Source: a virus
DNA: 64,000 nucleotides
Reading direction: 5' to 3' (one strand)
Virus record (IMG/VR): IMGVR_UViG_3300044732_001653
Span: 1 to 64,000 of that record
Shown: positions 42,053-49,673 of the stretch, piece after piece
Position numbering within the stretch: the first letter of the stretch is position 1
Layout: each line of letters begins with the position of its first letter
Position numbers and translations under genes: made by a program
The notes under the pieces: model-generated
Databases searched by the model: none
Seen by the model: the letters and a program-made list of their open reading frames with translations, nothing else
Told to the model about the DNA's origin: nothing

Positions 42053-42996
42053 CCCTGAAAGACAAGCGAATCCTCGTCACGGGCGGCACGGGCTTCCTCG
42101 GTCAGGCGGTCGTCAGGCGGCTGCGGGCCGTGGCGCCGCTGGCGGATGTGGCGGCGGCGAGCAGGCGAGACTGCAACTTCACCGACGCCCACCAGACCGC
42201 CCGGTTCTTCCACCGCAACCCAGCCGACATCGTCATCCACCTCGCCGCGAACGTCGGCGGCATCGGGAAGAACCAAGCCGAGCCGGCGTGGATCATGCAC
42301 GACAACCTCGCGATGGGCGTGAACGTCGTGAATGCGGCCTGCGAGCATGGAGCCAAGCTCGTCTACGTCGGCACGACCTGTTCCTACCCCCGCGACCTGC
42401 CGATGCCGTATACCGAAACTGGTCTGTGGGACGGCTACCCCGAGGCGACGAATGCTCCCTACGGCATCGCGAAGAAGGCCATCGGTGAGTTCGTCATCGC
42501 CTGCCACCGCCAGCATGGCCTCAAGGCCGCGTACCTCCTGCCGGCGAATCTCTACGGCCCAGGCGACAACTTCGACCCAGCGACCAGCCACGTCATCCCG
42601 GCGATGATTCGACGGTTCGTCGAGGCCAAGGAGCGAGGCGAGCCGGAGGTGACTTGCTGGGGGACCGGCAATGCAAGCCGCGAGTTCCTGTACGTCGATG
42701 ACGCAGCCGACGCGATCGTAAGAGCGGCCGAGGTCGTCGACACGCCGGAGCCGATCAATTTGGCTGGGGCGGCGACGATGTCGATCCGCCTGCTGGCAAA
42801 CTATATTGCCGGGGCGGTTGGCTACACGGGCTCTATCAAGTGGGACGCCTCCAAACCCGACGGCCAACCGGCCAGGATGCTCGACGGGGCAAGGGCGTGG
42901 GAACGACTCAACTGGGGGCCGAAGACCGCGATTCAGGATGGTCTTGAATCGACGATAAAGTGGTATTCTGAGTATAGGAGTCTGCGCAATGGCTAA
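42049..42996 (+). CDS. fcl: GDP-L-fucose synthase
   Basis: 315 aa, SDR fold: Rossmann GGTGFLGQAVVRRL, GTTCSYPRDLPMPYTETGLW (catalytic Ser replaced by Thr, Cys kept), YGIAKKAIGEF (YxxxK) and NLYGPGDNFDPATSHVIPA with the conserved His. It catalyses epimerisation and reduction of the Gmd product to GDP-L-fucose. With gmd at 25522 the pathway is complete from GDP-mannose though genes lie 16 kb apart. ATGA overlap upstream. Confidence 0.93.
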   Translation: MTLKDKRILVTGGTGFLGQAVVRRLRAVAPLADVAAASRRDCNFTDAHQTARFFHRNPADIVIHLAANVGGIGKNQAEPAWIMHDNLAMGVNVVNAACEHGAKLVYVGTTCSYPRDLPMPYTETGLWDGYPEATNAPYGIAKKAIGEFVIACHRQHGLKAAYLLPANLYGPGDNFDPATSHVIPAMIRRFVEAKERGEPEVTCWGTGNASREFLYVDDAADAIVRAAEVVDTPEPINLAGAATMSIRLLANYIAGAVGYTGSIKWDASKPDGQPARMLDGARAWERLNWGPKTAIQDGLESTIKWYSEYRSLRNG

Positions 42997-43216
42997 GAAG
43001 AAGAAGGCGACCCTGATCGCGGCTCGCGAGAAGGTCAAGAAGCCGAAGACCATAAACTTCGGCATTGATGGCGCCGAGGCGTATGTTGACAAGACGAGGC
43101 TTCGCGGCGAGCGTCGGTTCGTGTTCCTCGAAATGAGCGGAAACGACTCCAAGACAGTCCGCAAGATCGCCGAGTTCTGCAAGCAGGCTGCCGACTGGAT
43201 GGATGACGACAAATGA
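42989..43216 (+). CDS. Small hypothetical protein
   Basis: 75 aa, basic N-terminus MAKKKKATLIAAREKVKKPK, then INFGIDGAEAYVDKTRLRG. Overlaps fcl by 8 bases and the next gene by ATGA. Unknown. Confidence 0.6.
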   Translation: MAKKKKATLIAAREKVKKPKTINFGIDGAEAYVDKTRLRGERRFVFLEMSGNDSKTVRKIAEFCKQAADWMDDDK

Positions 43217-43392
43217 GCTACGAAGAGGGCGAGGGGTACGTTCTTGGGCCGTCTCCGATTGAGTTGGTCCGTATTTTCGAGCTTTTCGTGTGGTTCATCG
43301 CGATCGTCGCACTGACGTCTCTTTCGTTCACGGTAGGCTACCGTGCTGGACATACGGCGGCGACGGCCGCGATTCACAAGGAGTCTTCGTGA
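43213..43392 (+). CDS. Small membrane protein
   Basis: 59 aa: MSYEEGEGYVLGPSPIELVR, then a TM segment IFELFVWFIAIVALTSLSF, then a short GYRAGHTAATAA tail. ATGA overlap in front, GTGA overlap behind with phoH. A promoter-like CTGACG/TAGGCT (16-base spacer) lies inside. Confidence 0.65.
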   Translation: MSYEEGEGYVLGPSPIELVRIFELFVWFIAIVALTSLSFTVGYRAGHTAATAAIHKESS

Positions 43393-44063
43393 CCCGCAAA
43401 GCCGACAAGCCGCAACGCAAGAAGCCCGCCCCGCCCCCTGCCCCGGAGGGCTACACGGCCCGGTCGAAGTCGCAGGCCACGGCGATGGACGTCATCTCCC
43501 GCTCGACGATCACGTTCGTCCTCGGGCCGGCGGGCACCGGCAAGACGCATCTCTCCAGCGGCTATGCCGTCCAGAAGCTCCTGGCAGGAGAGATCGAGAA
43601 CATCGTCATCTGCCGGCCGAGCGTTGCGACCGAGGAGCTTGGCTACTTGCCCGGCAACGCCGAGGAGAAGGTCGCCCCCTACCTCGTCCCATTTTTCGAC
43701 GCTCTTGAGCGGATTGCCGGGCGGCAGGGGACGCAGCGCGACCTCGTTACGAAGGCCGTCAAGATCGCCCCGCTCGCGTACCTTCGCGGCCGGACGTTCC
43801 GCAAGAGCGTGATGATCCTCGACGAGGCTCAGAACACGACCTACGCCCAACTGAAGCTCTTCGTGACCCGTATCGGCGCCGGCTCCCAGGTGATCATCAA
43901 CGGCGACACCGACCAGAGCGACCTGCCGACTTCCTCGCAGCGCCTTGAGGAAGTGGCCGATCGGCTGAAGGCCGTCCCCGGCGTCTCGGTCTTCTGGTTT
44001 ACCGACTCCGACATCGTCCGGCACTCGATCATCGGCCCGATTCTTCGCGGGCTTGCCAAGTAG
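43389..44063 (+). CDS. phoH: PhoH-like ATPase
   Basis: 224 aa, GTG start with AAGGAG ahead. ATP site LGPAGTGKTHLSSGYAVQKL, Walker B SVMILDEAQNTTYAQLKLFV and SQVIINGDTDQSDLPTSSQ, characteristic of PhoH. Common in phages; may act in RNA or phosphate-stress metabolism. Its N-terminus is Lys/Pro-rich. Confidence 0.93.
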   Translation: MTRKADKPQRKKPAPPPAPEGYTARSKSQATAMDVISRSTITFVLGPAGTGKTHLSSGYAVQKLLAGEIENIVICRPSVATEELGYLPGNAEEKVAPYLVPFFDALERIAGRQGTQRDLVTKAVKIAPLAYLRGRTFRKSVMILDEAQNTTYAQLKLFVTRIGAGSQVIINGDTDQSDLPTSSQRLEEVADRLKAVPGVSVFWFTDSDIVRHSIIGPILRGLAK

Positions 44064-44081
44064 TCGGTCGGTCGATAAGCT
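44053..44081 (+). promoter_or_regulatory. Promoter at the end of phoH
   Basis: TTGCCA (44053-44058), 17-base spacer, TAAGCT (44076-44081), then ACCCCGCACGACACC. Drives the gene at 44110. Confidence 0.6.
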
Positions 44082-44109
44082 ACCCCGCACGACACCAGGG
44101 AGGGTAGCG

Positions 44110-44376
44110 ATGACCCCGGCCGACGAAATCCGCGAGCAGCTTGCCGAGGCGAATCCTGACGCCCTCTACGCCGACGGCTTGGAGCAGGCGCTGATCGGCT
44201 ACACGATCAACACGCACCACGCCCATGTGGCCGTCTACTCCGCGAGGAAGTGCGTCGAGGTTCTTGTCGAGCGTGACGGCATGACGCCCGAGGAAGCAGA
44301 TGAGTACCTGGAGTTCAACACCTACTGTTGCTACGTCGGGCCGAATGGTCCGCTGTTTGTGGGAGGGGAGCAATGA
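44110..44376 (+). CDS. Hypothetical protein
   Basis: 88 aa from ATG 44110 (GGGAGGGTAGCG ahead). TPADEIREQLAEANPDALYA, later MTPEEADEYLEFNTYCCYVG. Conserved-looking small phage protein, alpha-beta. Function unknown. Confidence 0.65.
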   Translation: MTPADEIREQLAEANPDALYADGLEQALIGYTINTHHAHVAVYSARKCVEVLVERDGMTPEEADEYLEFNTYCCYVGPNGPLFVGGEQ

Positions 44377-44657
44377 GTCACATCCCGTGGATTCCGATTG
44401 TCGAGCGAGCCCCTGAAGCCTTTCAGGAAGTCATCGTCAGCCAGACTGACGATGACGGAGAACTCGACAACTACGCAGCGACCTACGTCCCCGGTTGCGA
44501 ACACTACCCGCCGCAGTGGATGTCCCTTATCTGCAACGAACCTGCGATTCGCTACTGGGCTCCTGCGGCGTCAGACGTCCGCGCCACCGACTTCTGGCTC
44601 CCGATCCCAGCGGAACACCCGCAGCACAACGTCGTGAATGGGGGCTACCCCGCATGA
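44373..44657 (+). CDS. DUF551-like protein
   Basis: 94 aa. WIPIVERAPEAFQEVIVSQT followed by RATDFWLPIPAEHPQH resembles DUF551 (W-IP...PE...V, closing W.P.P). Widespread in phages; function unknown. ATGA overlap. Confidence 0.65.
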   Translation: MSHIPWIPIVERAPEAFQEVIVSQTDDDGELDNYAATYVPGCEHYPPQWMSLICNEPAIRYWAPAASDVRATDFWLPIPAEHPQHNVVNGGYPA

Positions 44658-44929
44658 CCATCCAAGAGTTCCTCGACACCTACCTGCCGACGCGATTGCC
44701 GAAAGCTGGTGACCGCCAACTGGCTTGGGCTGGTTGGATCGCAAACCTCTACATCGCATCCACCGGGACCGAGGTCACGCTCAATGAGGTCTTCGACGCC
44801 ATGAAAGACGCTGGCTATGAGTGGGTGGGGACTCGCGTGTTTGCAGTCTCCGTCAAGGAACTTGGCCGCGTCGACCGCCGGTACGCGGAGAAGATGGTCC
44901 GCAATCGAAAGGACGGCAAGGGTGTATGA
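44654..44929 (+). CDS. Hypothetical protein
   Basis: 91 aa starting MTIQEFLDTYLPTRLPKAGD, a helical protein with GYEWVGTRVFAVSVKELGRV near the end. ATGA overlap. GCTACCCCGCATGA lies across its start. Unrecognised. Confidence 0.6.
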   Translation: MTIQEFLDTYLPTRLPKAGDRQLAWAGWIANLYIASTGTEVTLNEVFDAMKDAGYEWVGTRVFAVSVKELGRVDRRYAEKMVRNRKDGKGV

Positions 44930-45165
44930 GCGTCGTCCCGGCAAGCCTCGCCGCGGAGCTTCACCCAGGCCCGCCGACTGAGTACGTCGGCGTGGCGCTC
45001 CACGGCGGCCCGCAGGACGGGCTTCCTGTGCCCGTCGTCCCCAGCGTCTACCTCCGCGGCGTCTGTCATGCGGCCGGATTCACCGGGGCCTACGAACTGT
45101 CTGGTTTCTATCGCGCGGGCAACTTCGACTACGCGATCTATGAGTGGAAGGGAGTGAAGAAATGA
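44926..45165 (+). CDS. Small protein of GGPxDG family
   Basis: 79 aa. EYVGVALHGGPQDGLPVPVV carries the GGPxDG motif shared with 40927, 47736 and 47963. The motif occurs with a following beta stretch and a short CHAAGFTGAYELSGFYRAG domain. ATGA overlaps. Family function unknown. Confidence 0.6.
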   Translation: MSVVPASLAAELHPGPPTEYVGVALHGGPQDGLPVPVVPSVYLRGVCHAAGFTGAYELSGFYRAGNFDYAIYEWKGVKK

Positions 45166-45896
45166 TCTACGTCGCCGACTGCCTCGACTGCCTCCCCTAC
45201 GCCCCGCCGTCCGACCTCATCGTCACCGACCCGCCCTACAACATTGGCATCGACTACGGCTCCGGCAAGAAGGCCGATCGCCGCAAAGACTACGTCGAGT
45301 GGTGCCGCGAGTGGATTCGGCTCGCCGCTCACGCCCTCAAGCCGAACGGCGCGATGTGGATCATCTGCGGCCAGGAGTACGGTGCCCATATCGACATCGC
45401 CATGCAGGACGCCGGCCTGACGATGCGGAGCCGGATCACTTGGCATGAGACCTTCGGCGTCCAGTGCAGCAACAAGTTCGCCCGCACCAGCCGCCCGATC
45501 TTCCACGCCGTCAAGAACCCGAAGCGGTTCACGTTCAACCGCGAGGCCGTCACGGTGCCATCGGCCCGACAGACCAAGTACAACGACCGCCGCGCCGCCC
45601 CAGGCGGCAAGATCATGGGCGACGTCTGGACGATCAACCGCGTCTGCGGCACGTTTCGCGAGCGGGTGAAGGGCGTGCCCACACAACTCCCCGAGGAACT
45701 TGTGCGTCGAATCATCGGCGTGTCGAGCAACCCAGGCGACAGCGTCCTCGACCCGTTTGCAGGCAGCGGCACGATCCCGGCCGTGGCCGAGAGCATGGGG
45801 CGGATCGGATTCGGCATCGAGTTGAACCGTGCCTACGCGGAGATCGCGAAGGTGCGGGTTGCGGAGGCAAGTGAGGAGGCAACGTCATGCCAGTAG
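45162..45896 (+). CDS. DNA N4/N6-methyltransferase
   Basis: 244 aa. TDPPYNIGIDYGSG (catalytic DPPY, residues about 22-35) near the N-terminus and FAGSGTIPAVAESMGRIGFG near the C-terminus place it in the beta-class amino-methyltransferases. Probably protects phage DNA from restriction. Ends just in front of a GIY-YIG endonuclease. Confidence 0.9.
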   Translation: MIYVADCLDCLPYAPPSDLIVTDPPYNIGIDYGSGKKADRRKDYVEWCREWIRLAAHALKPNGAMWIICGQEYGAHIDIAMQDAGLTMRSRITWHETFGVQCSNKFARTSRPIFHAVKNPKRFTFNREAVTVPSARQTKYNDRRAAPGGKIMGDVWTINRVCGTFRERVKGVPTQLPEELVRRIIGVSSNPGDSVLDPFAGSGTIPAVAESMGRIGFGIELNRAYAEIAKVRVAEASEEATSCQ

Positions 45897-46564
45897 TGAT
45901 TGCCGCTTGGCCCGACGGGACGGTTTCCGTCGTCAGCATGAATCGCGGGTTTTCCGCCACTGATCTGTATTGCCAGCTTGACGCCGAAGGCGACCCGCTG
46001 CTGGCTAAATGCTACGTCATCAGTCGTGCAGGCGACCGCTGCTTTCACATCGGCACGCGGCGTTTGGACGAGTGGGAGTTGCCGCCTGCCGACGGGTATC
46101 CAGAAAGAAAGAAGGTCGAGTCGATCGAGGGGCGCGCTAAAAAGTTTGCGTGGCCGAAGCGAGTCGTTCGCGACTACTACAGAAGCCTTTCGCGAACGGG
46201 GCGGGCAAGTGCCCGCGAAATCGTCGTCGAAGAAATGCACGCGAGCGATATTCGCCAAATGCCGCGTCCTCCAGACCCCCAGTGCAACGCCGATGAGATT
46301 AAAAAGCTCCCCGCGTTTTCTGGCGTGTACGTCGCTTGGAACGACGACGGAACTGTCCATTATGTCGGAGAAAGCACAAACGTCCCGTCGCGAGTCAGTC
46401 GGGCTCGCCCGGAGATTGGAGACCGAAGGATCGGGTTTGTGGCGTGCCCGCCTCAAGACAGAAAGAGGATCGAGTGTTTTTTTATTGGGATTCTCGACCC
46501 GCCAGGAAACTCTCAGTCAACGCACCGGACCTCGGCGTCCAGTAAGAGCAGGCCCACCACATGA
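45887..46564 (+). CDS. GIY-YIG endonuclease-like protein
   Basis: 225 aa. Around residue 144: FSGVYVAWNDDGTVHYVGES, then RKRIECFFIGILDPPGN, which match GIY, YIG, the catalytic Arg/Glu and Asn of the fold. The domain is C-terminal; the first 130 residues are unknown. Slightly lower GC than neighbours, so perhaps a mobile endonuclease. Overlaps the methylase by 10 bases. Confidence 0.72.
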   Translation: MPVVIAAWPDGTVSVVSMNRGFSATDLYCQLDAEGDPLLAKCYVISRAGDRCFHIGTRRLDEWELPPADGYPERKKVESIEGRAKKFAWPKRVVRDYYRSLSRTGRASAREIVVEEMHASDIRQMPRPPDPQCNADEIKKLPAFSGVYVAWNDDGTVHYVGESTNVPSRVSRARPEIGDRRIGFVACPPQDRKRIECFFIGILDPPGNSQSTHRTSASSKSRPTT

Positions 46565-46839
46565 TCGACACCCAAGCCGTCGTCCTCGACAACCTCCGGT
46601 TCGCCGCGAAAGAGCTTCCTGTGTGCAGGTCGCACCTGAAGGCCGTGTCCAAGTTCGCACGGCTTTTGAAGAGGCTGAACGATCTTCAGATCGAGGAGAC
46701 GCGGGAACTGATCCGCATCAACGACGAACACGCGACCTTCATGCAACTGCACTTCAAAGAACTCGGGGAAGTTATGACGCACCCGCGTCGTGCGGAGATG
46801 TCGTCAATCGTGGAACAGATTGGAGAGATTAGACCATGA
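46561..46839 (+). CDS. Hypothetical protein
   Basis: 92 aa, helical: MIDTQAVVLDNLRFAAKELP and LKRLNDLQIEETRELIRIND. ATGA overlaps both sides. Unrecognised. Confidence 0.65.
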   Translation: MIDTQAVVLDNLRFAAKELPVCRSHLKAVSKFARLLKRLNDLQIEETRELIRINDEHATFMQLHFKELGEVMTHPRRAEMSSIVEQIGEIRP

Positions 46840-47120
46840 GCGATTTCCTAGTTATGGTGTCCGGCGCTGTCGTCGGTGCTTTCTTCGGGCAGTTCTTGGC
46901 AGGTGTGTTATTCCCGGCCGTCAGCTCGGCCGAGAAGAATGAGCTTCTTGCTTGGATGAAGTGCCAAGAGGACATCAACCGTCTCCTCCGAGAGCGAGTC
47001 GATAGGCTGGAGGCCCTCGCGAGGCAGGTCAGAGTCGTGACTGGCGAGATGCTCAAGCCGCATCTCTCAAGTGGCGCTATCGAACCCCTCGACCTCCGCA
47101 ACAACGGAGACAAGAAATGA
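46836..47120 (+). CDS. Small membrane protein
   Basis: 94 aa. N-terminal hydrophobic stretch FLVMVSGAVVGAFFGQFLAG (residues 4-23), then a charged coiled coil. A candidate for membrane anchoring; holin role cannot be shown. Confidence 0.6.
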   Translation: MSDFLVMVSGAVVGAFFGQFLAGVLFPAVSSAEKNELLAWMKCQEDINRLLRERVDRLEALARQVRVVTGEMLKPHLSSGAIEPLDLRNNGDKK

Positions 47121-47542
47121 ACTGCACTGTCCTGCCCCTTCGCGATCTCGACGAGTCGGATCGCCATTGCATCATTGAGAGTTCCTGCAAGCCGAACTCC
47201 GATTTCCAGGCGAAGCTCTGCGACAAGATTCTCGACGATCGCGACGGCTGGATCGCCATCGTCCGCGACCAGGGAGAGATCGTCGGCTGGGCGAGGACCG
47301 AGAAATGGCACGACAAGGACTCCGGCGAGGAGTTCGACACCTTGGAGTCGTTCACTCGGCATCAGTGGCGCCGCAGGGGCGTTTGCAAGTACGCCGTCGC
47401 GGGGCTCCTGGCGGCCGGCAAGATCGACCGCGGCCCGCTGGCGATCTTCTCCTCGCTGATGATCGGCACCTGCCGGGTCTTCGGAATCCGCTGGGAGGGC
47501 TACGAAAACATTCGTGATTGCTGGGTGAAGACCCGCTATTGA
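47117..47542 (+). CDS. GNAT-like acetyltransferase
   Basis: 141 aa. DGWIAIVRDQGEIVGWARTE and FTRHQWRRRGVCKYAVAGLL fit the GNAT core (strands followed by the RRGxxKxA CoA loop). AIFSSLMIGTCRVFGI near the end resembles the last strand and helix. Acetyl target unknown. ATGA overlap. Confidence 0.65.
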   Translation: MNCTVLPLRDLDESDRHCIIESSCKPNSDFQAKLCDKILDDRDGWIAIVRDQGEIVGWARTEKWHDKDSGEEFDTLESFTRHQWRRRGVCKYAVAGLLAAGKIDRGPLAIFSSLMIGTCRVFGIRWEGYENIRDCWVKTRY

Positions 47543-47567
47543 CTACCCGGCTAGCGTCTGCAAGAAT
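47539..47567 (+). promoter_or_regulatory. Promoter for 47599 operon
   Basis: TTGACT (47539-47544), 17-base spacer, AAGAAT (47562-47567), overlapping the stop of the acetyltransferase gene. CCCCCGAACGA (47570-47580), the start of the minus-strand repeat word, follows on the + strand. Confidence 0.6.
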
Positions 47568-47598
47568 CGCCCCCGAACGACACCCCACAAGGGAATCC

Positions 47599-47739
47599 AT
47601 GATGGATGACGAAGACTTGTTCAAGCATTCGGAAGACGCCGCCCAGAGCGTTCTTGTGGTCGCCAGCCTCCTGTGGCTGGGCGTTGCCGTGATGGCGGCG
47701 TGCATGAGCGTCGCGATCTGGTGGAGGTGGCTCGCATGA
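47599..47739 (+). CDS. Small membrane protein
   Basis: 46 aa starting MMDDEDLFKHSEDAAQSVLV; an ATG 3 bases in is also possible. One TM: ASLLWLGVAVMAACMSVAIW. Own promoter. Confidence 0.6.
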   Translation: MMDDEDLFKHSEDAAQSVLVVASLLWLGVAVMAACMSVAIWWRWLA

Positions 47740-47966
47740 ACGACGGCCACGCAGTTCTCATTCACGGCCCCGAGGATGGCTTGATCATCCGCGTCGTCTC
47801 GCCAACGCCCAGAAAGATCGACATCGACCTCGATGACGGTCGCGTCGCCCGGTACGTCCGCGTGACGAGGCTCGACTTCGATCACAACCGCTCCCGCGGG
47901 TGTGCGATGACCGGCCAGCTTTCGTATCGCTTCCGCGGATACGCCGTGGCAAAGGGGGTCTCTTGA
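47736..47966 (+). CDS. Small GPEDG-motif protein
   Basis: 76 aa. AVLIHGPEDGLIIRVVSPTP matches the GGPxDG family in loose form, followed by a beta-rich domain with YRFRGYAVAKG. ATGA overlap at both ends. Function unknown. Confidence 0.6.
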   Translation: MNDGHAVLIHGPEDGLIIRVVSPTPRKIDIDLDDGRVARYVRVTRLDFDHNRSRGCAMTGQLSYRFRGYAVAKGVS

Positions 47967-48145
47967 AGATTCACCTTGTCGAGTTCCTGGGCGGTCCTCA
48001 CGACGGCGCTTCGCTTCCGGTCGCCGAGGGCACGGAGACGATGATCGTCCGCGAGGGGCACGTTCTTCACCGCTACGACCTCGACGAGGTCCACGAAGGT
48101 CCGAAGGTTCGGCGGGTGTTCCGCTGCACGGGAGCCACGAAATGA
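47963..48145 (+). CDS. Small GGPHDG-motif protein
   Basis: 60 aa, TTG start overlapping the preceding stop. KIHLVEFLGGPHDGASLPVA is the clean motif, followed by EGTETMIVREGHVLHRYDLD. Third free-standing member of the GGPxDG family in the window. Confidence 0.62.
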   Translation: MKIHLVEFLGGPHDGASLPVAEGTETMIVREGHVLHRYDLDEVHEGPKVRRVFRCTGATK

Positions 48146-48375
48146 AATGGATCAAGGCCACACCGAATCACCGCTGGGCCGACGGGTCGACGTTCTTCGT
48201 GACGATCCGATGCAAGCAGGACGGAAGTCTCGGCGTCGGCGTGTTTGCTGGTGACGCCGACAAGAGCGTCGCGATGACCAAAGGAATCGATGTGAATGAC
48301 GGTCGTGACTATGTGGTCACGCACTACTGCCCGATGCAGATTCAGTGGCCGGAACCGGCCGAGGAGGGAACGTGA
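48142..48375 (+). CDS. Hypothetical protein
   Basis: 77 aa, MKWIKATPNHRWADGSTFFV; beta-rich. ATGA overlap upstream, GTGA downstream. Unrecognised. Confidence 0.6.
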   Translation: MKWIKATPNHRWADGSTFFVTIRCKQDGSLGVGVFAGDADKSVAMTKGIDVNDGRDYVVTHYCPMQIQWPEPAEEGT

Positions 48376-48692
48376 CTGATCCGTTTGAGAGCTACGAACG
48401 CACGATCGCAGGACAGAAGCAATACATCCGCGACTTGACCGTCGAGAAGCAGAGAACCTTTGAGTCGTTTCTTGTTGGCTGCGCCGAGAACCGCCGCCTC
48501 CGCGACGCCTGCCGGCAGACGAACAAAGGCATCTCGCGGCTCCGTCGCCGGTGTGACTCGCAGACCAAGAAGATCGCTGCCCTCAAGGCCGCGCTCGTCG
48601 AGTCGTTCGCGGCTCACTCCGCTCGCGGCGGTGAGATCAAGCAGTCGTGGATCGAGGCCGTCGAGGGCCGCCGTCCCGAGAAAGCCACCTGA
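48372..48692 (+). CDS. Coiled-coil protein
   Basis: 106 aa, GTG start (GTGA overlap). Charged helix FESYERTIAGQKQYIRDLTV to RRRCDSQTKKIAALKAALVE. Could bind DNA or scaffold. Unknown. Confidence 0.6.
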   Translation: MTDPFESYERTIAGQKQYIRDLTVEKQRTFESFLVGCAENRRLRDACRQTNKGISRLRRRCDSQTKKIAALKAALVESFAAHSARGGEIKQSWIEAVEGRRPEKAT

Positions 48693-48747
48693 CAAGACAG
48701 TCGCGTCGTTGGTTGTTCGATTTCCCTGTGTTTCATGGAGGATTCTC

Positions 48748-49113
48748 ATGCGTACTTTCCTGTTCATTCTGCTCGCCGCGGCGATCGGCTCGTCGGCCCA
48801 AGCCGGCCCGTTCTCTCGCCGGGTGACGACGACCAAGGCTTCGACCTGCGTCGGGGGCAACTGCTCGTCGGCCTCGACCCGCACGGTGACGCGCGGCGGC
48901 GGGGCTCAAGGCCACGCCGAGGCGATGGCGGCGAGCGGCTCGATGGTCCACGCCGCAAGCCACACCGGCACCTACGAAGGGGTCGGCGTCGGCGGATCGC
49001 CCCAGGCGGCCCTCGGATCGTGCTGCAACAACGGAGGCGCGGTGCTTGAGGAGGGCGTGGCCCAGGGCCGCGATGGGCGGTGGTATGCCTGCCGGCGGTA
49101 CAGCCAGCGTTGA
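48748..49113 (+). CDS. Secreted protein with Sec signal, Cys-rich end
   Basis: 121 aa. MRTFLFILLAAAIGSSAQAG is a Sec signal with AQA cut. The mature protein ends with SPQAALGSCCNNGGAVLEEG and then RDGRWYACRRY, a family found (from memory) in phages and planctomycete genomes. The start has GGAGG nearby. Probable periplasmic or surface protein; purpose unknown. Confidence 0.72.
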   Translation: MRTFLFILLAAAIGSSAQAGPFSRRVTTTKASTCVGGNCSSASTRTVTRGGGAQGHAEAMAASGSMVHAASHTGTYEGVGVGGSPQAALGSCCNNGGAVLEEGVAQGRDGRWYACRRYSQR

Positions 49114-49120
49114 TCGATCA

Positions 49121-49204
49121 GACGCCAATAGTTCAAGGGCCGTATGGCTCCTCGGGAAGAATCCGGCGCTGCCGGGAATGAGGGTTCGACTCCCTCTTGG
49201 CGTC
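49121..49204 (+). other. tRNA-like RNA element 2
   Basis: GACGCCAA (49121-49128) pairs with TTGGCGTC (49197-49204), 8 bp; GAGGG-TTCGACT-CCCTC (49180-49196) is a canonical T arm contiguous with it. The middle shows TAGTTC, GGGCC-GTAT-GGCTC, CGGGAA and CCGGC-GCT-GCCGG, the same order as element 1. No anticodon arm. The next gene starts 38 bases on. Confidence 0.6.
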
Positions 49205-49241
49205 CTGTGTTCCGATGGTTCCTTTATCTGAGGGTTTACTG

Positions 49242-49604
49242 ATGCGTCGTGTTCTTCTGGCAGTTGCGGTGGCGTTCCTGGTTCTCGCTGGCTCGTCCAG
49301 TCATGCGGCGATGGGTCCGAAGAAGTCCCCGGTCCCGGCGGCGATCCCGAAGACCACACTCTTCCGCGGCTGGGTGACGGTGACGATCAACGGGCAGACG
49401 TCCCCCGGCTACGCCGACTGGCGCGGCTTCCCCGACTCGGTGCCGACCAACGATCCGACTACCTGGGTGTTCGTCGGCAGCGGATCGGTCTGGCGGTTGC
49501 TGTCGGCAGCAGAGCTTCGGGCCGCGACGGTGCGGCTGGTGCAGCTTGACCTCGGCTACAGTAACGGCCCGTACAAGCCGGGGACGACGGCGACGGGGCT
49601 GTGA
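49242..49604 (+). CDS. Secreted protein with Sec signal
   Basis: 120 aa from ATG 49242. MRRVLLAVAVAFLVLAGSSS with an SHA cut site, then a Pro-rich start and a GWVTVTINGQTSPGYADWRG domain, ending with a short GYSNGPYKPGTTATGL stretch. Follows the tRNA-like element. Function unknown. Confidence 0.65.
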   Translation: MRRVLLAVAVAFLVLAGSSSHAAMGPKKSPVPAAIPKTTLFRGWVTVTINGQTSPGYADWRGFPDSVPTNDPTTWVFVGSGSVWRLLSAAELRAATVRLVQLDLGYSNGPYKPGTTATGL

Positions 49605-49611
49605 GGCAACG

Positions 49612-49656
49612 GGCCGAAGGTTGAATAAGGGATCGAGTTATTCAAGCGGCACGGCC
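49612..49656 (+). other. Nested hairpin
   Basis: TTGAATAA (49621-49628) pairs with TTATTCAA (49638-49645) around a 9-base loop; outer arms GGCCG (49612) and CGGCC (49652). AT-rich inner stem inside a GC-rich gap. Possibly an operator or RNA control element for the gene at 49674. Confidence 0.45.
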
Positions 49657-49673
49657 GCGGGAGGGGGTGAGGG

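Noticed and set aside
40591-49204. Standard tRNA genes
   Set aside because: Acceptor and T arms look right, but no anticodon stem and 7-base loop with U33 can be built; kept as tRNA-like elements.
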